64,000 nucleotides of DNA from Flavobacteriales bacterium (GTDB lineage Bacteria > Bacteroidota > Bacteroidia > Flavobacteriales_F > PHOS-HE28): the NCBI GenBank assembly GCA_016715995.1, contig JADJXF010000009.1, forward strand, positions 186,001-250,000, given 5' to 3'. Below, piece by piece: positions 44,591 to 53,943 of this stretch; positions within the stretch are counted from its first letter, which is position 1; each line of letters begins with the position of its first letter. The notes under the pieces were generated by a model. It saw only the letters and a program-made list of their open reading frames with translations, made no database searches and had not been told where the DNA came from. The translations under genes were made by a program, and so were the position numbers.

Positions 44591-45849
44591 ACGCGCAGCA
44601 GAGGCCCTTGCCCACTCTCGGTCAAGCCAGCGGCCGGCAGCGCCCCGGAATAGTCGTCTTCTGCACCCATGGCATCGGCGACCCTTTGGTGGAAACGCTT
44701 ATGCTTGACTACCTGAAACGGCTCCAAGCCGATCCGGAGGCTGGCGATGTGCTGCTGTTCACGGAAGAGCCTCCTGGCGCCCCGGTCCCACCAGACCTCA
44801 CCCGGCGATTGGCCGAGGCCGGGATCGTGTGGGCACCACTGGGTTACAATGTGGACGCGGCGCAATGGAGCCAGCGTTGGCGCAATCTGCTGCGCATGTG
44901 GCGCATGACCCGCGCATTCGCGCTGACCCATCGCAACCCATGGCTCATTGGGCATCTCTCGTTCGGCGGCGCCTACGCCATGGTGGTGGCCTTCCTGGTT
45001 CGCGCCCGGACCATGGTGGTCTGCTTCGAGCCGCATAGCCGGTACATGATTGAACTGGGCATCTGGCCTGCGCGGTCGTTGAAGGCATGGATGATGGGCT
45101 GGTTGGAGCGCCGTCAGATCCGATTCAGCAATGCGCTGATCGTGCCGACGACCGCCGTGCGCGACCTGGCCTCGAGCATGAGGCGGAGGGGGTCCTTGGA
45201 CCTGCAAGCCATCACCATCGATGTGGGGCGCGCATGCCATGACCGTGCAGCGCGCACCCGGCTGCGCTTGGCGCGTGGGGTGGCCGACGATGAGATCGTG
45301 CTCATGTACGCAGGGAAGTTCGGGGGCATCTATCACTCGATCGACCAGTACATGGGTTTCATGTGCGCCGTGAATGCGGCAGACACGACTGTCCGCTGGT
45401 GCGTGATCACGCAGGAAGCGGAGATCCAGCGTCTTCAGCGGCACCCGCTTTGGCCACGAGTCGCCGAGCGGCTTATCCTGGTGCCTCCAGTGCAAGCGGC
45501 GCACCTGCACGAGTGGCTTTCCATGGGTGATATTGGCGTGGTGGCCATACCGCCTTCGCCCTCGCAAGCCTATCGCACACCGGTGAAGACCGCGCACTAC
45601 TGGGCCGCCGGGCTCCCGATCTTGATTCCGCGCGGCGTATCGGACGATCATGTGATTGCTGCCAACGAAGGCGTTGGCTTGGTTGTGGATGACTTAGTCG
45701 GAATTGACGCAACGGCATTGGCAGAGCGCATGCACGCGCTCCTTCACGGTGACCGTGATCACCTGCGCCAACAATGCATGGCGGCTGCGCGCAGGCATCG
45801 GGATACCGGCTTGATGGTGGATCTGCTCCGCCGCCTGTTGTCGGTGTAG
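44587..45849 (+). CDS. Glycosyltransferase (GT-B fold)
   Basis: A 420-residue glycosyltransferase. The N-terminal lobe starts IVVFCTHGIGDPLVETLMLD and has FGGAYAMVVAFLVRARTMVV; the C-terminal lobe has VLMYAGKFGGIYHSIDQYM, LILVPPVQAAHLHEWLSMGD, and PVKTAHYWAAGLPILIPRG, the usual donor-binding end of GT4-like enzymes. The ATG at 44587 overlaps the stop of the upstream membrane protein (ATGA); an earlier in-frame ATG at 44560 would overlap it further. It is followed by an epimerase 49 bases on, so membrane protein, transferase and epimerase form one transcript. Confidence 0.78.
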   Translation: MNAQQRPLPTLGQASGRQRPGIVVFCTHGIGDPLVETLMLDYLKRLQADPEAGDVLLFTEEPPGAPVPPDLTRRLAEAGIVWAPLGYNVDAAQWSQRWRNLLRMWRMTRAFALTHRNPWLIGHLSFGGAYAMVVAFLVRARTMVVCFEPHSRYMIELGIWPARSLKAWMMGWLERRQIRFSNALIVPTTAVRDLASSMRRRGSLDLQAITIDVGRACHDRAARTRLRLARGVADDEIVLMYAGKFGGIYHSIDQYMGFMCAVNAADTTVRWCVITQEAEIQRLQRHPLWPRVAERLILVPPVQAAHLHEWLSMGDIGVVAIPPSPSQAYRTPVKTAHYWAAGLPILIPRGVSDDHVIAANEGVGLVVDDLVGIDATALAERMHALLHGDRDHLRQQCMAAARRHRDTGLMVDLLRRLLSV

Positions 45850-45898
45850 TATTGCGACCGGTCGGCCATTTTCGGTCGGCGCGTGAATCAAGCAGATC

Positions 45899-46843
45899 AT
45901 GCGGATCGCCATCACGGGCGCAGGGGGCTTCATTGGCGGGTCGGTGCTGGCGCGCTTGATGCAGGTGGGACTTGCCCATGAACGAGCCCATGTGGCGGCC
46001 ATCGCCTCATCAGAGGCGTCCATGCATCGCATTCGTGCATTGCATCCGGAAGTGGATTGCGGCCGCTTTCAAGATTCGGAGGCGTTGTTGCGCGGTTGTC
46101 AGGTGCTGCTGCATGCAGGCTGGTCCACGGTGCCGGCAACCGCGGAGACCGACCCGCTCGGCGACCTGCGCGACAATGTGGAAGGCAGCATCAACGTGTT
46201 CGAGCAGGCCGCGCGAATGGGCGTTCGGCGAATCGTGTTCCTTTCATCCGGCGGCACGGTTTACGGCGCGCCGATCCGGTTGCCCATCGACGAGGCTCAT
46301 CCGCTCCGCCCCCAGGGCGCCTATGGCGCATCAAAGCTCTGCGTGGAGCGCTACCTGGCGGTGCGGGCAAAGCACCATGGCATCGAGCATGTGATCCTGC
46401 GTCCGAGCAATGTCTATGGCCGGTCTGCGGCCCATGATCGGCCGCAGGGCGTGGTGGAGCATTGGCTCAAGGCTGCGCTGGTCGGCGTTCCCGTGGAACC
46501 CTGGGCCGACCTGCGATTGACACGCGACTACCTTCACATCGATGACCTGGTGGACGCCCTCGTGGCGGCGCTTCATCTGCCCATCAAGCACAATGTGCTC
46601 AATGTGGGCACAGGCCGCGGAACGGAGCTCTCAAGAATGGCGGAGATGGTGTCTTCGGCTACTGGCAGGCAGTTCAAGGTGTCGTCGGTGCGTCCGCAGC
46701 ATCGTTTCGTGATGGCCAATGTGCTTGACGGATCGCGTATAGCGGAGTGCTGGGGAATCATTCCAAGGGTCAGCCTGGAGCAAGGCCTTGCCAGGACCTG
46801 GGCAGCCATGAACGGAGAAGACCGCAAAGACTCAGGTGAATAG
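45899..46843 (+). CDS. NAD-dependent epimerase/dehydratase
   Basis: A 314-residue short-chain dehydrogenase of the extended type. The Rossmann motif TGAGGFIGG is at residues 6-14, the catalytic YGASK (Tyr-x3-Lys) near 142, a catalytic Ser in FLSSGGTVYG, and the ILRPSNVYG segment follows. It likely makes a nucleotide-sugar for the neighbouring glycosyltransferases (UDP-hexose 4-epimerase type). The exact sugar cannot be read from sequence. The ATG is 49 bases after the upstream transferase. The 3' end overlaps the convergent GT2 gene by 12 bases. Confidence 0.88.
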   Translation: MRIAITGAGGFIGGSVLARLMQVGLAHERAHVAAIASSEASMHRIRALHPEVDCGRFQDSEALLRGCQVLLHAGWSTVPATAETDPLGDLRDNVEGSINVFEQAARMGVRRIVFLSSGGTVYGAPIRLPIDEAHPLRPQGAYGASKLCVERYLAVRAKHHGIEHVILRPSNVYGRSAAHDRPQGVVEHWLKAALVGVPVEPWADLRLTRDYLHIDDLVDALVAALHLPIKHNVLNVGTGRGTELSRMAEMVSSATGRQFKVSSVRPQHRFVMANVLDGSRIAECWGIIPRVSLEQGLARTWAAMNGEDRKDSGE

Positions 46844-47641
46844 CGCTCGGCATGCAGCCAGCGGCTTCATTTGCTTGAGCCAGGTCCGGAACATGATTCC
46901 TCGCCACCGTTTGTCGAATGCGCGTGCCTGTTCTTTGTCGGCGAGATCGGGTCGTTGCGAAAGCATACGCGCGATGTACCGGTAAGAGCGTTCGAGCCCA
47001 TCCAACTTCGACATCGCGGATTGCCCGGTGACCCGGTAATGCAGCACCTCAGAATCCAAAGCCGTGTAGCGCTTGCCCTTGGAGTACTCCAAATAGAAGA
47101 TGAGATCCTCCGCGTGCGTCACATCCGTGCGGAAGCGCAGCTTATTCGATGGGTGCCATCGGAGCATCCAGGAAGGCCCGAAGAAGCAGGTGCCGCTGAG
47201 CGAGATCAGTTCTGAGAGCGGCTCCCCTTCGAAGGCAGGATGGTAGGTGCGAAGCAACCGTTCCATGAAGCGGTCGAACACAACGACGACCCCATCCACG
47301 ATGTCGACCTCCGGTCTTTCATGAAGCAGGCTCACCCTGGCTGAAATGCTCTTCGGAGGCAGCACATCGTCGGAGTCGAAGGTGCAGATGATGTTTCCTT
47401 TCAATTCGTCGAGGCCACGGTTCCGTGCGCTGCCGATGCCGCTGTTCCTGGCCTGGTGGAAACGATGGATGCGGGGGTCGCTATACTTGGCCATGACCTC
47501 CGCTGTGCCATCCGTGCTCGCGTCATTCACGATCAGCAGCTCCCAGTTCGAATATTCCTGCGCGAGCACGCTCTCGATGGCAGCGCCGATGAACGCTTCC
47601 GCATTGTACGTGGGCATGATGATGGATACCAGGGGCTCCAT
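46832..47641 (-). CDS. Glycosyltransferase family 2
   Basis: A 269-residue GT-A enzyme. The start LVSIIMPTYNAEAFIGAAIE is the nucleotide-binding motif; NDASTDGTAEVM and RNSGIGSARNRGLDEL follow, and the metal-binding TFDSDDVLPP carries the DxD-type acidic pair. Length is normal. It is the first of three glycosyltransferases and a flippase reading leftward (46832-51374), spaced by 1, 44 and 34 bases, so it is probably the distal gene of that operon. It overlaps the convergent epimerase gene by 12 bases. Confidence 0.92.
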   Translation of the reverse strand: MEPLVSIIMPTYNAEAFIGAAIESVLAQEYSNWELLIVNDASTDGTAEVMAKYSDPRIHRFHQARNSGIGSARNRGLDELKGNIICTFDSDDVLPPKSISARVSLLHERPEVDIVDGVVVVFDRFMERLLRTYHPAFEGEPLSELISLSGTCFFGPSWMLRWHPSNKLRFRTDVTHAEDLIFYLEYSKGKRYTALDSEVLHYRVTGQSAMSKLDGLERSYRYIARMLSQRPDLADKEQARAFDKRWRGIMFRTWLKQMKPLAACRALFT

Positions 47642-47642
47642 C

Positions 47643-48728
47643 TCACGGGTTGCTTAGCTCCACCTCAATCCGAGCTATCAATCGATCCATGGTCCGCTCA
47701 AGCGCGTAGGCGATCCGTCGTGATCGCTGCTCAGGTTCATCCAGCCGCGCATGGTGGCGGAGGGCCTCATCGAACGCGGCAAGGAGTTCGCCGCCTTCCG
47801 GGGCCATCACGAAGAGATCGGTGGCCGGGCCGTATTCCATGGTGTAGGAGCCCACGATCACGTTGCCGGTGCTCAAGTATTCCAGGATCTTGTGCGGGTT
47901 GGCGCGCTCCTTCGCGCGGATGGCGCTCCGGAATCCGAAGAACAGAAGGTCGGCTCCGCGGACCAGTGGGATGAGGTCGTCCTTGGCCATGAGCCCAGTG
48001 AACGTCGCATTCGGAAGGGTGCGGAGAATCCGGAAAGCGGGATCGGGGAACGCCGGATCATAGGGTCCGATGAAGGTGAAGGCCAGCTCCGGATGCGAGC
48101 GCACAACCTGTACGAACCCATCCCAGTCGTTGTAGGTGATGGCCAGCTGACCCATGAAGACCGCATTCCGTACTGGCCTCTTCGCGCGATTCGCCAAAGC
48201 ATCGATGCCGTTGATCCAACGCGAATCCAGCGCATGCCCAATGTTGATCACCCGGCAATTGGCTTTGGGTGCCACGGCATCGGCCACGACCTGCCCGGTG
48301 GTGAAGATGATGTCGGCGGTCGGGATGAGGCCCTTGCCGATGTACAGGATGTCATAATCAGCCAGGTGCAAGAGGCGCAGACCGACCCCGCGCGGGAAGG
48401 ACTGCATACGGCTCGTATCGAAGCACCAGATGATGTCGAATGGTCCGCCGGTCCTTCGCGCAAGGTCCATGATCAGCCGCTTGTAATACCAGCGGTTCAT
48501 CCATCCGGGCATCCGATTCACGCCACGCAGCCAATGCTTGTAGCTCACGCGTTGGACGTCGCCCTTGCGGTCCAGTTGGAATCTGGTGTTGCCTGGCTTC
48601 GGCGGATCGAGGAAGAAGACCGCATTTCCGCGCGCGGCCAAGGCCTGCGCAAGGTGGTGCTTGCTCATGTGCAGGCCCTCCCACGGCTCAGGACTGAAGA
48701 GCAGGATCCGTTTTCCGCGTAGTTCCAT
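47643..48728 (-). CDS. Glycosyltransferase (GT1/GT4-like)
   Basis: A 361-residue GT-B enzyme. N-terminal: KRILLFSPEPWEGLHMSKHH. C-terminal lobe: AVFMGQLAITYNDWDGFVQV, FTFIGPYDPAFPDPA, and IRAKERANPHKILEYLSTGN, with a Lys/Glu pattern of the donor site. It probably transfers a hexose to a glycan intermediate. It ends 1 base before the GT2 gene and begins 44 bases after the next transferase, all in one direction. A CATCTTTG sequence (48764-48771 on the minus strand) 35 bases upstream is one mismatch from the -7 consensus. Confidence 0.85.
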   Translation of the reverse strand: MELRGKRILLFSPEPWEGLHMSKHHLAQALAARGNAVFFLDPPKPGNTRFQLDRKGDVQRVSYKHWLRGVNRMPGWMNRWYYKRLIMDLARRTGGPFDIIWCFDTSRMQSFPRGVGLRLLHLADYDILYIGKGLIPTADIIFTTGQVVADAVAPKANCRVINIGHALDSRWINGIDALANRAKRPVRNAVFMGQLAITYNDWDGFVQVVRSHPELAFTFIGPYDPAFPDPAFRILRTLPNATFTGLMAKDDLIPLVRGADLLFFGFRSAIRAKERANPHKILEYLSTGNVIVGSYTMEYGPATDLFVMAPEGGELLAAFDEALRHHARLDEPEQRSRRIAYALERTMDRLIARIEVELSNP

Positions 48729-48772
48729 TCATTCGGCCCGCATGGCCGGTCCACTATGGCGCGCAAAGATGG

Positions 48773-49906
48773 TCATGGACGTCGCGCGGCGATTCGATGC
48801 AGGATCTCGGAATACCGCTGGCCCACGGCTCGCGCATCGCACCGCTCGGCCATATGACTTGCAATGGACGGCCGATCGGCGGTAAGCGCGCGTTCCCAAG
48901 CGGACCTGATCGCAAGGTCCCATTCCTTGGGTTCGTTGCGATCCATCAACATTCCGAATTGCTCGGTGAGGAATTCCGGGATTCCGCCCACCCGGCTGGC
49001 AATGGTGAATGTGCCGCAGCAGAGCGCTTCAGCGCAAACGGCGGAGTAGGTCTCATAATCCGACGCATGCAGGAAGGCATGCGCGCGCTGCATCTCCATG
49101 GCAACGGCTTCCGGCGGCAAGGGTCCCAGCAGGTCCACGTGGTCCCGGAGCCCCAATGCTGTGATGCGGTCCCGGATGTCCGAATCCATTGGCCCGGACC
49201 CTCCCAAACGCAATCGAGCGTTCATGCCATGGGCGCGCAATCGGGCCAATGCCTCAAGCAGCACATCCGGGCGCTTGGGCTTGCGCCAGCCGGCCAGCGC
49301 GAAGAAGCGCCCCGGTTCAGGGGCGATGCGTCCATCAGGCTTGAACAGAGCGGTATCCACGGCATTGTCGATGGTGAAGAAACGCGGCTCGGGAGGTCCA
49401 ACGAATGTTCGGATGTCCTCCGCCAGCGCGCGCGACACCGCCAGCACGGGCACACCGGCGTGGAAGATGCGCTTGATGCGCCGCATGCCATCCCCGTTGC
49501 CGTGGAACTTGAAATGGTACGCGCTGTAGTGCTCGGTGATGGCCATTGGGCGACGCATCACTGCACGAAGCGTGCGGATCCAGGCGCAGTTCGGATAGGC
49601 CACATGGAAGTTCACCAGATCGATGGGCACGCTTCGGTCACGCGTGAGCCAGGCCCAGATGATCAGGATGCTGGCCAGCCATTCGATCAGCAGCCATCGC
49701 TTCAAGGGGCACAGTAGCAACAGCGTTCGGTCGGCCGCGGTGCTCTCCCTCACCAGCTGCCAATGATCGGCGTGGCGCACATCGATGTGCCAGACAGTTC
49801 CATGGACGTGAGGCTCGAGCGCGCGTACATGCCGTTCGATGAACGGCGCTTCCTGCGGATCGAGCCTGTTCGGGTACCATAGCACGATATGAAGCACGCC
49901 TCTCAT
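48773..49906 (-). CDS. Glycosyltransferase family 4
   Basis: A 377-residue GT-B enzyme. The N-terminal lobe has LHIVLWYPNRLDPQEAPFIE and AITEHYSAYHFKF. The C-terminal lobe has FTIDNAVDTALFKPD, FALAGWRKPKRPDVLLEAL, LRLGGSGPM and AHAFLHASDYETYSAVCAEA, the canonical GT4 E-x7-E donor region (Glu in DYETYSAVCAEAL). I chose ATG 49906 (MRGVLHIVLWYP), as the longer frame from 49960 would overlap the upstream flippase. Confidence 0.88.
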   Translation of the reverse strand: MRGVLHIVLWYPNRLDPQEAPFIERHVRALEPHVHGTVWHIDVRHADHWQLVRESTAADRTLLLLCPLKRWLLIEWLASILIIWAWLTRDRSVPIDLVNFHVAYPNCAWIRTLRAVMRRPMAITEHYSAYHFKFHGNGDGMRRIKRIFHAGVPVLAVSRALAEDIRTFVGPPEPRFFTIDNAVDTALFKPDGRIAPEPGRFFALAGWRKPKRPDVLLEALARLRAHGMNARLRLGGSGPMDSDIRDRITALGLRDHVDLLGPLPPEAVAMEMQRAHAFLHASDYETYSAVCAEALCCGTFTIASRVGGIPEFLTEQFGMLMDRNEPKEWDLAIRSAWERALTADRPSIASHMAERCDARAVGQRYSEILHRIAARRP

Positions 49907-49940
49907 GCCGCTGATAGGTGGTTGCGGGGATGCCGGGCGA

Positions 49941-51374
49941 TCATCTTCCCAGGATGGCATTCACAGGACCGAGCGCCCCAGGGAACCAGTCACCGATGAT
50001 CAGGAAGCGGAGAAGCGCGAGGATCACGCAGGTCAACAGCGTGATCAGGAGGCTCCGGAGGGTGAGCGGTAGGGCAGCCTGGCCGGTATGGCGAAGGAGC
50101 AGATAGCCGAGCAGGATGTATCCCAGCGCGCTCACGAGAGCGAAGGCCAGGATCGCGGAAAGCGCGCTGGCCCCCAGATAAAGTGCGCCGACGATCGCCA
50201 CCAGCCTAGCTGCTCCGAGCCCGATCCCGAAGAACAGCACGGTGTGCTCCTTGCGCTGCGCGTAGAACAATGTGATCATCGGCTCGCTCACCAACCGGAA
50301 CAGGAAGAACACGCCGAGGTAGCCGGTGATCACGCCTGCGCCGTGCCAAGCCTCGCCCATGACCAACACGAACACCAGGTCACTGAAGAAGACCAGCAGT
50401 GTGAACGGCAACAAGCCGATCCAGAAGAGCCTCAGGTAGAGCCCGCGCGTGATGCGGCCCAGATGTTCTGGGTCTTCCTGGGCGGTGGCTGCAGCCTTCT
50501 GGATGTAAACGTTGTTGAGCGAGTATCCCAGGAGCCGCAGCGGCATGGTGAGCAGGCTGGTGCTGAGTGCGAATTGGCCCACGACGCCGGGCTCTTTGAT
50601 CAACAGGAAGATGGGCAGCTGGCCGCTGAGCTGCGAGACCCAACGCTCTGGAAAGGTGAGCAGCGGATAGCGCTTGTAGGCGATGGCCACGGCGCGGATC
50701 GCTTTCCAATCCCATCCGCTGAACAGCGCGCTGATGCCGTAGCGCCGCATGGCGATCCAATATGCTACTGAGGCCAAGGCGTTCATGAGCACATCGCCGA
50801 TGATCAAGCCGAAGAGGGCTCCTTTGGAGACCACGCCGTAGATGAGGTTGAACACGCGGATGGACACCGTGGTGGTGCTGCCGAGGTACACGCTGGTGGA
50901 AAAGGCCCTGTGCCGCGTGAAGACGTTGGTGAAGAAATAGATGAGACCGAAGCCTAACAGCCCGACGGGAAGCAGCAGGATGTGCTTACCCAAGCGGCTC
51001 CAATCGGGAAGCACGGCGTAGAGCTGGTGCCGAAGAAGCCCGATGACCAGCGCCACGCAGGTAAGCACGAGCAGCAGGAACAGGTTCAGGCGCAGCAGAT
51101 GCATGGCTTCCCGGTCCTCCTTAGGCAGCACGTATGCGGTGGAATAGCCGAGGTCGGCGAAGGCCGCCATGTTCACCACCAGGGCCAGGAAGAGCCCATA
51201 GATCCCATAAACCTCTGGCCCGTAGATCCGAGCGATGAGCGGGGTGAGCAGCAACTGGCTGATCAGCACCACCGAGTTGCCACTGAAGATCGTGAACACG
51301 TTCCTGGCGAAGGAGTCTTTCGTCCGGATGCGCTTCAGGTCGTTGCGCAGGTGCTCGAGGATGCGGCGGGGCAC
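49941..51374 (-). CDS. Polysaccharide flippase-like protein (Wzx/MATE superfamily)
   Basis: A 477-residue protein with about 14 helices in the MOP-exporter pattern. The first helices contain NVFTIFSGNSVVLISQLL and PLIARIYGPEVYGIYGLFLA, typical of oligosaccharide translocases. It sits at the head of a leftward operon with three glycosyltransferases. The start is uncertain. The longest frame begins with TTG 51404, but GTG 51374 is preceded at 18 bases by TACATTGG (51393-51400 on the minus strand, one mismatch from TAnnTTTG), so I prefer 51374. Other rare starts further in are possible. Confidence 0.8.
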   Translation of the reverse strand: MPRRILEHLRNDLKRIRTKDSFARNVFTIFSGNSVVLISQLLLTPLIARIYGPEVYGIYGLFLALVVNMAAFADLGYSTAYVLPKEDREAMHLLRLNLFLLLVLTCVALVIGLLRHQLYAVLPDWSRLGKHILLLPVGLLGFGLIYFFTNVFTRHRAFSTSVYLGSTTTVSIRVFNLIYGVVSKGALFGLIIGDVLMNALASVAYWIAMRRYGISALFSGWDWKAIRAVAIAYKRYPLLTFPERWVSQLSGQLPIFLLIKEPGVVGQFALSTSLLTMPLRLLGYSLNNVYIQKAAATAQEDPEHLGRITRGLYLRLFWIGLLPFTLLVFFSDLVFVLVMGEAWHGAGVITGYLGVFFLFRLVSEPMITLFYAQRKEHTVLFFGIGLGAARLVAIVGALYLGASALSAILAFALVSALGYILLGYLLLRHTGQAALPLTLRSLLITLLTCVILALLRFLIIGDWFPGALGPVNAILGR

Positions 51375-51441
51375 GTTCGCGAATAGGCGCGGCCAATGTA
51401 CCAACCCCTATCGGCGGCTCTCGGGGCCGCATCTTCGCGTC

Positions 51442-52029
51442 ATGCGCATCCTCTTGTGCACAGGTAATGCGGGCAAGGTGGCGGAGCTGCTCGCGCTGAT
51501 GCCGCCGGGCATGGAAGTGATCTCCCTTGCCGAAGCCGGTTTGGCCGCGGACCTGCCTGAGACGGGCGACACACTCATCGCGAACGCGCTTCAGAAGGCG
51601 CGCTTCGCGCACGCTCGCACTGGATTGACGTGCCTCGCGGACGACACCGGCCTGGAAGTGGCGGCGCTAGATGGCGCTCCCGGTGTCCATTCAGCCCGGT
51701 ATGCGGGCGAAGACAAGGATGCCGCAGCGAATGTCCGCAAGCTCCTGGGTGCATTACAAGGCGTGGTGGATCGCCGGGCGTGCTTCCGCACGGTGATGGC
51801 GTGGGTGGCCGCTGACGAGGAGCGCACGTTCGAGGGCACGGTTGAGGGCATCATCACGCATGCCCCGCGCGGTGAGGGCGGTTTCGGTTACGACCCGGTC
51901 TTCCAGCCGCTGGGCGAAGCACACACCTTCGCAGAAATGGACCTGCGCGCCAAGAACGCGCTGAGCCATCGAGCGCGCGCAATGCACGCTGTGCAGGCGT
52001 TTCTGAGTGATCGATCAGCCGTTCGCTAG
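51442..52029 (+). CDS. rdgB: Non-canonical purine NTP pyrophosphatase (RdgB/HAM1)
   Basis: A 195-residue enzyme that hydrolyses ITP, dITP and XTP to monophosphates, cleaning the nucleotide pool. Landmarks: the N-terminal CTGNAGKVAELLALMP, CLADDTGLEVAALDGAPGVH (catalytic acidic residues), SARYAGEDKD, and GEGGFGYDPVFQP near 142. The C-terminal ALSHRARAM is also family-typical. Length is normal. The 3' end overlaps the convergent ddl gene by 15 bases. It is divergent from the flippase. Confidence 0.95.
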   Translation: MRILLCTGNAGKVAELLALMPPGMEVISLAEAGLAADLPETGDTLIANALQKARFAHARTGLTCLADDTGLEVAALDGAPGVHSARYAGEDKDAAANVRKLLGALQGVVDRRACFRTVMAWVAADEERTFEGTVEGIITHAPRGEGGFGYDPVFQPLGEAHTFAEMDLRAKNALSHRARAMHAVQAFLSDRSAVR

Positions 52030-52996
52030 CATCCGCGCCACCAATCCGTTCACCGCCCGTTCCACCCCGATGCCGGACACCTCCAGCATCTTCGGGAAGA
52101 TGCTGGCCGCGCTGAAGCCCGGTGTGGCATTCACCTCGATGGTCACGAGCCGGTCACCGGTCCAGATGTGATCCACACGCACCATGCCGCGGCATTCGAG
52201 CAGCGTGTAAATCGCAGCCGAACGCTCCTGCACCAACCGCGTCACTTCCTCCGGCAGTGGGGCCGGCACCAGTTCCTCGGTGTCGCGGTCGTGGTACTTC
52301 GCTTCATAGTCGAAGAACTCGCGCGCGTGGCGGATCTCGCAGACCGGCAGCGCCTGCGCGGTGCCATCCAGATCGATCACGCCGCAGGTGAGCTCGCGGC
52401 CATTAACGCCCGCTTCCACCATCACGGCAGCGCATTCAGCGAAGGCGAAATCCAGCGCCTTCGCCAGGTCTTCCGAGCGCTTCACCTTGCTGATGCCGAG
52501 GCTGCTGCCGCTGCGGTCCGGTTTCACGAAGCACGGAAAACCTAGGCCCGATACGCGCGCTTCCGAATCGGGCATGTGCCGGAGCAGCAGCACTGACGGC
52601 GCCACCTCGAAGCCTAGCTGCCGAAGCAGTGCGGTGGTGCCGAACTTGCCCATGGTCAGCGCCATGGCCGGCACACGGCCCGTCTGATAAGGCACGCCCA
52701 GAAGGTCGAAGTAACCCTGCAGCAAACCATCCTCACCAGGGCTGCCATGGATGGCGATGAGCGCCGCGGCGAAACGCTCCCAGCCCTTACCGCGGTCGAT
52801 GGCGAATTGTCCACGATCGAAAGCCAAGGGCTGCTCATCGGGTGTTGCGGCGCTCCATGCATCTGGTGTAATGGTGATGAAGAACGGGGCGTACCGCGAT
52901 CGATCGATCGCGGTCATCATGCGCGCCGCGCTCTGCATGCTGATGACCGATTCGCCGGTGTAGCCGCCGCACCACGGCGATGAGGGGGAGGGACAT
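52015..52996 (-). CDS. ddl: D-alanine--D-alanine ligase, apparent frameshift near codon 10
   Basis: An ATP-grasp ligase that forms D-Ala-D-Ala for peptidoglycan. The body is intact: FVKPDRSGSSLGISKV (ATP-grasp lid), CEIRHAREFFDYEAKYHDR, MVRVDHIW, and TIEVNATPGFS with metal and substrate residues. The conserved N-terminal GGYTGESVISMQSA is also present, but it is out of frame with the only good start: ATG 52996 reads MSLPLIAVV and then shifts. A net one-base gain or two-base loss near 52970 (GTGGTGC instead of a GTGGTGTGC-like sequence) explains it. Starting at ATG 52938 instead would drop GGYTGES. Either a sequencing error, a recent mutation or an unusual recoding site. The PASTA protein and rluD follow on the other side, a typical context. 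Confidence 0.85.
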
Positions 52997-53104
52997 GCAG
53001 ATGATGTAACGGCGCGAAGGTCGAGCGTCGTGCGTGCGTGCCAAGGCTCGCATATGGGTAAGCACGCACGGCGCGTTGTGGACTTCGCGCCCGACGGTGC
53101 CGTC

Positions 53105-53112
53105 TATCTTCG
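53105..53112 (+). promoter_or_regulatory. -7-like box upstream of the PASTA gene
   Basis: TATCTTCG on the plus strand, 9 bases before the ATG at 53122, in the gap between divergent ddl and the PASTA gene. Confidence 0.4.
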
Positions 53113-53121
53113 CCCGGTTCC

Positions 53122-53943
53122 ATGAAGCGCTCGCTCCCAATCCTGGCACCGGTGGCAGTGGCCTTGATGCTGTTGCTGGGCGGCTGGGCCTACCTGCGTG
53201 CCTATACGCGGCACGACACCCAGATGCGGGTGCCCGACCTGTCCGGCGCCAGCTTCGCGGAAGCAGAGGCACTGCTGGCCAAGCGGGATCTTGTGGCAGT
53301 GGTGATTGATTCGGTGTACACCCAGGACCGGCCGAAGGGTAGCGTGGTGGACCAGGACCCGGATGCGGGTCACGAGGTGAAGCCCGGTCGAAAGGTGTAC
53401 CTCGTGCTCAACGCCAATCAGCCGAAGATGATCGACATGCCCCAGCTGGTGGACCTGAGCAAGCGGCAGGCGCTTTCGGTTCTGGAGATCCTGGGCCTGA
53501 AGGTGCGCGAGCTCCAATACAAGCCTGATCCCTGCATCGATTGCGTCATTGCGCAGCTGTACAAAGGACAGCCGATTGCGTCCGATGAGCGCATCCGTCG
53601 TGGCGAAACGATCACCTTGGTGCTCGGCAGCGGGGAAAAGGGTGCCCGGGTGCCCGTTCCTGACCTCATCGGGCTCACCAGCGCCGATGTCACGTTGGTG
53701 CTCAACATGGCGAGCCTGAACCTGGGGGTCGTGGTGGATTGCGTAGGCTGCAATAGTGCGGCGGATTCATCGTTCGCACGGGTGCGCCGGCAGTCACCAG
53801 CGGCCAGTGCCAATAACCGCATCGCCTTGGGAAGCACCATCGACCTCTGGCTGACAGCCGATACCACCGGGCTGCGGCCTGCCGTTGGCTGGAACGACCC
53901 CGCGCGCTATGCCAATTCCGACAGCATCCATGATCACCCTTAG
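53122..53943 (+). CDS. PASTA-domain membrane-anchored protein
   Basis: A 273-residue protein with a single N-terminal transmembrane segment (ILAPVAVALMLLLGGWAYL) and three extracytoplasmic PASTA domains: ~35-100 (VPDLSGASFAEAEALLAKR), ~103-175 (MPQLVDLSKRQALSVLEILG) and ~180-248 (VPDLIGLTSADVTLVLNMAS). PASTA domains bind peptidoglycan fragments. There is no kinase domain, unlike Stk1-type proteins. In Bacteroidota a PASTA gene often lies beside ddl and rluD, as here. Four cysteines (CIDC and CVGC pairs) are unusual and may form disulfides. It overlaps the next gene by 14 bases. Confidence 0.88.
   Translation: MKRSLPILAPVAVALMLLLGGWAYLRAYTRHDTQMRVPDLSGASFAEAEALLAKRDLVAVVIDSVYTQDRPKGSVVDQDPDAGHEVKPGRKVYLVLNANQPKMIDMPQLVDLSKRQALSVLEILGLKVRELQYKPDPCIDCVIAQLYKGQPIASDERIRRGETITLVLGSGEKGARVPVPDLIGLTSADVTLVLNMASLNLGVVVDCVGCNSAADSSFARVRRQSPAASANNRIALGSTIDLWLTADTTGLRPAVGWNDPARYANSDSIHDHP

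Noticed and set aside
45850..45898. Short CGACCG/CGGTCG inverted repeat between glycosyltransferase and epimerase genes
   Set aside because: Only 6 base pairs and no T-run; the genes look co-transcribed.
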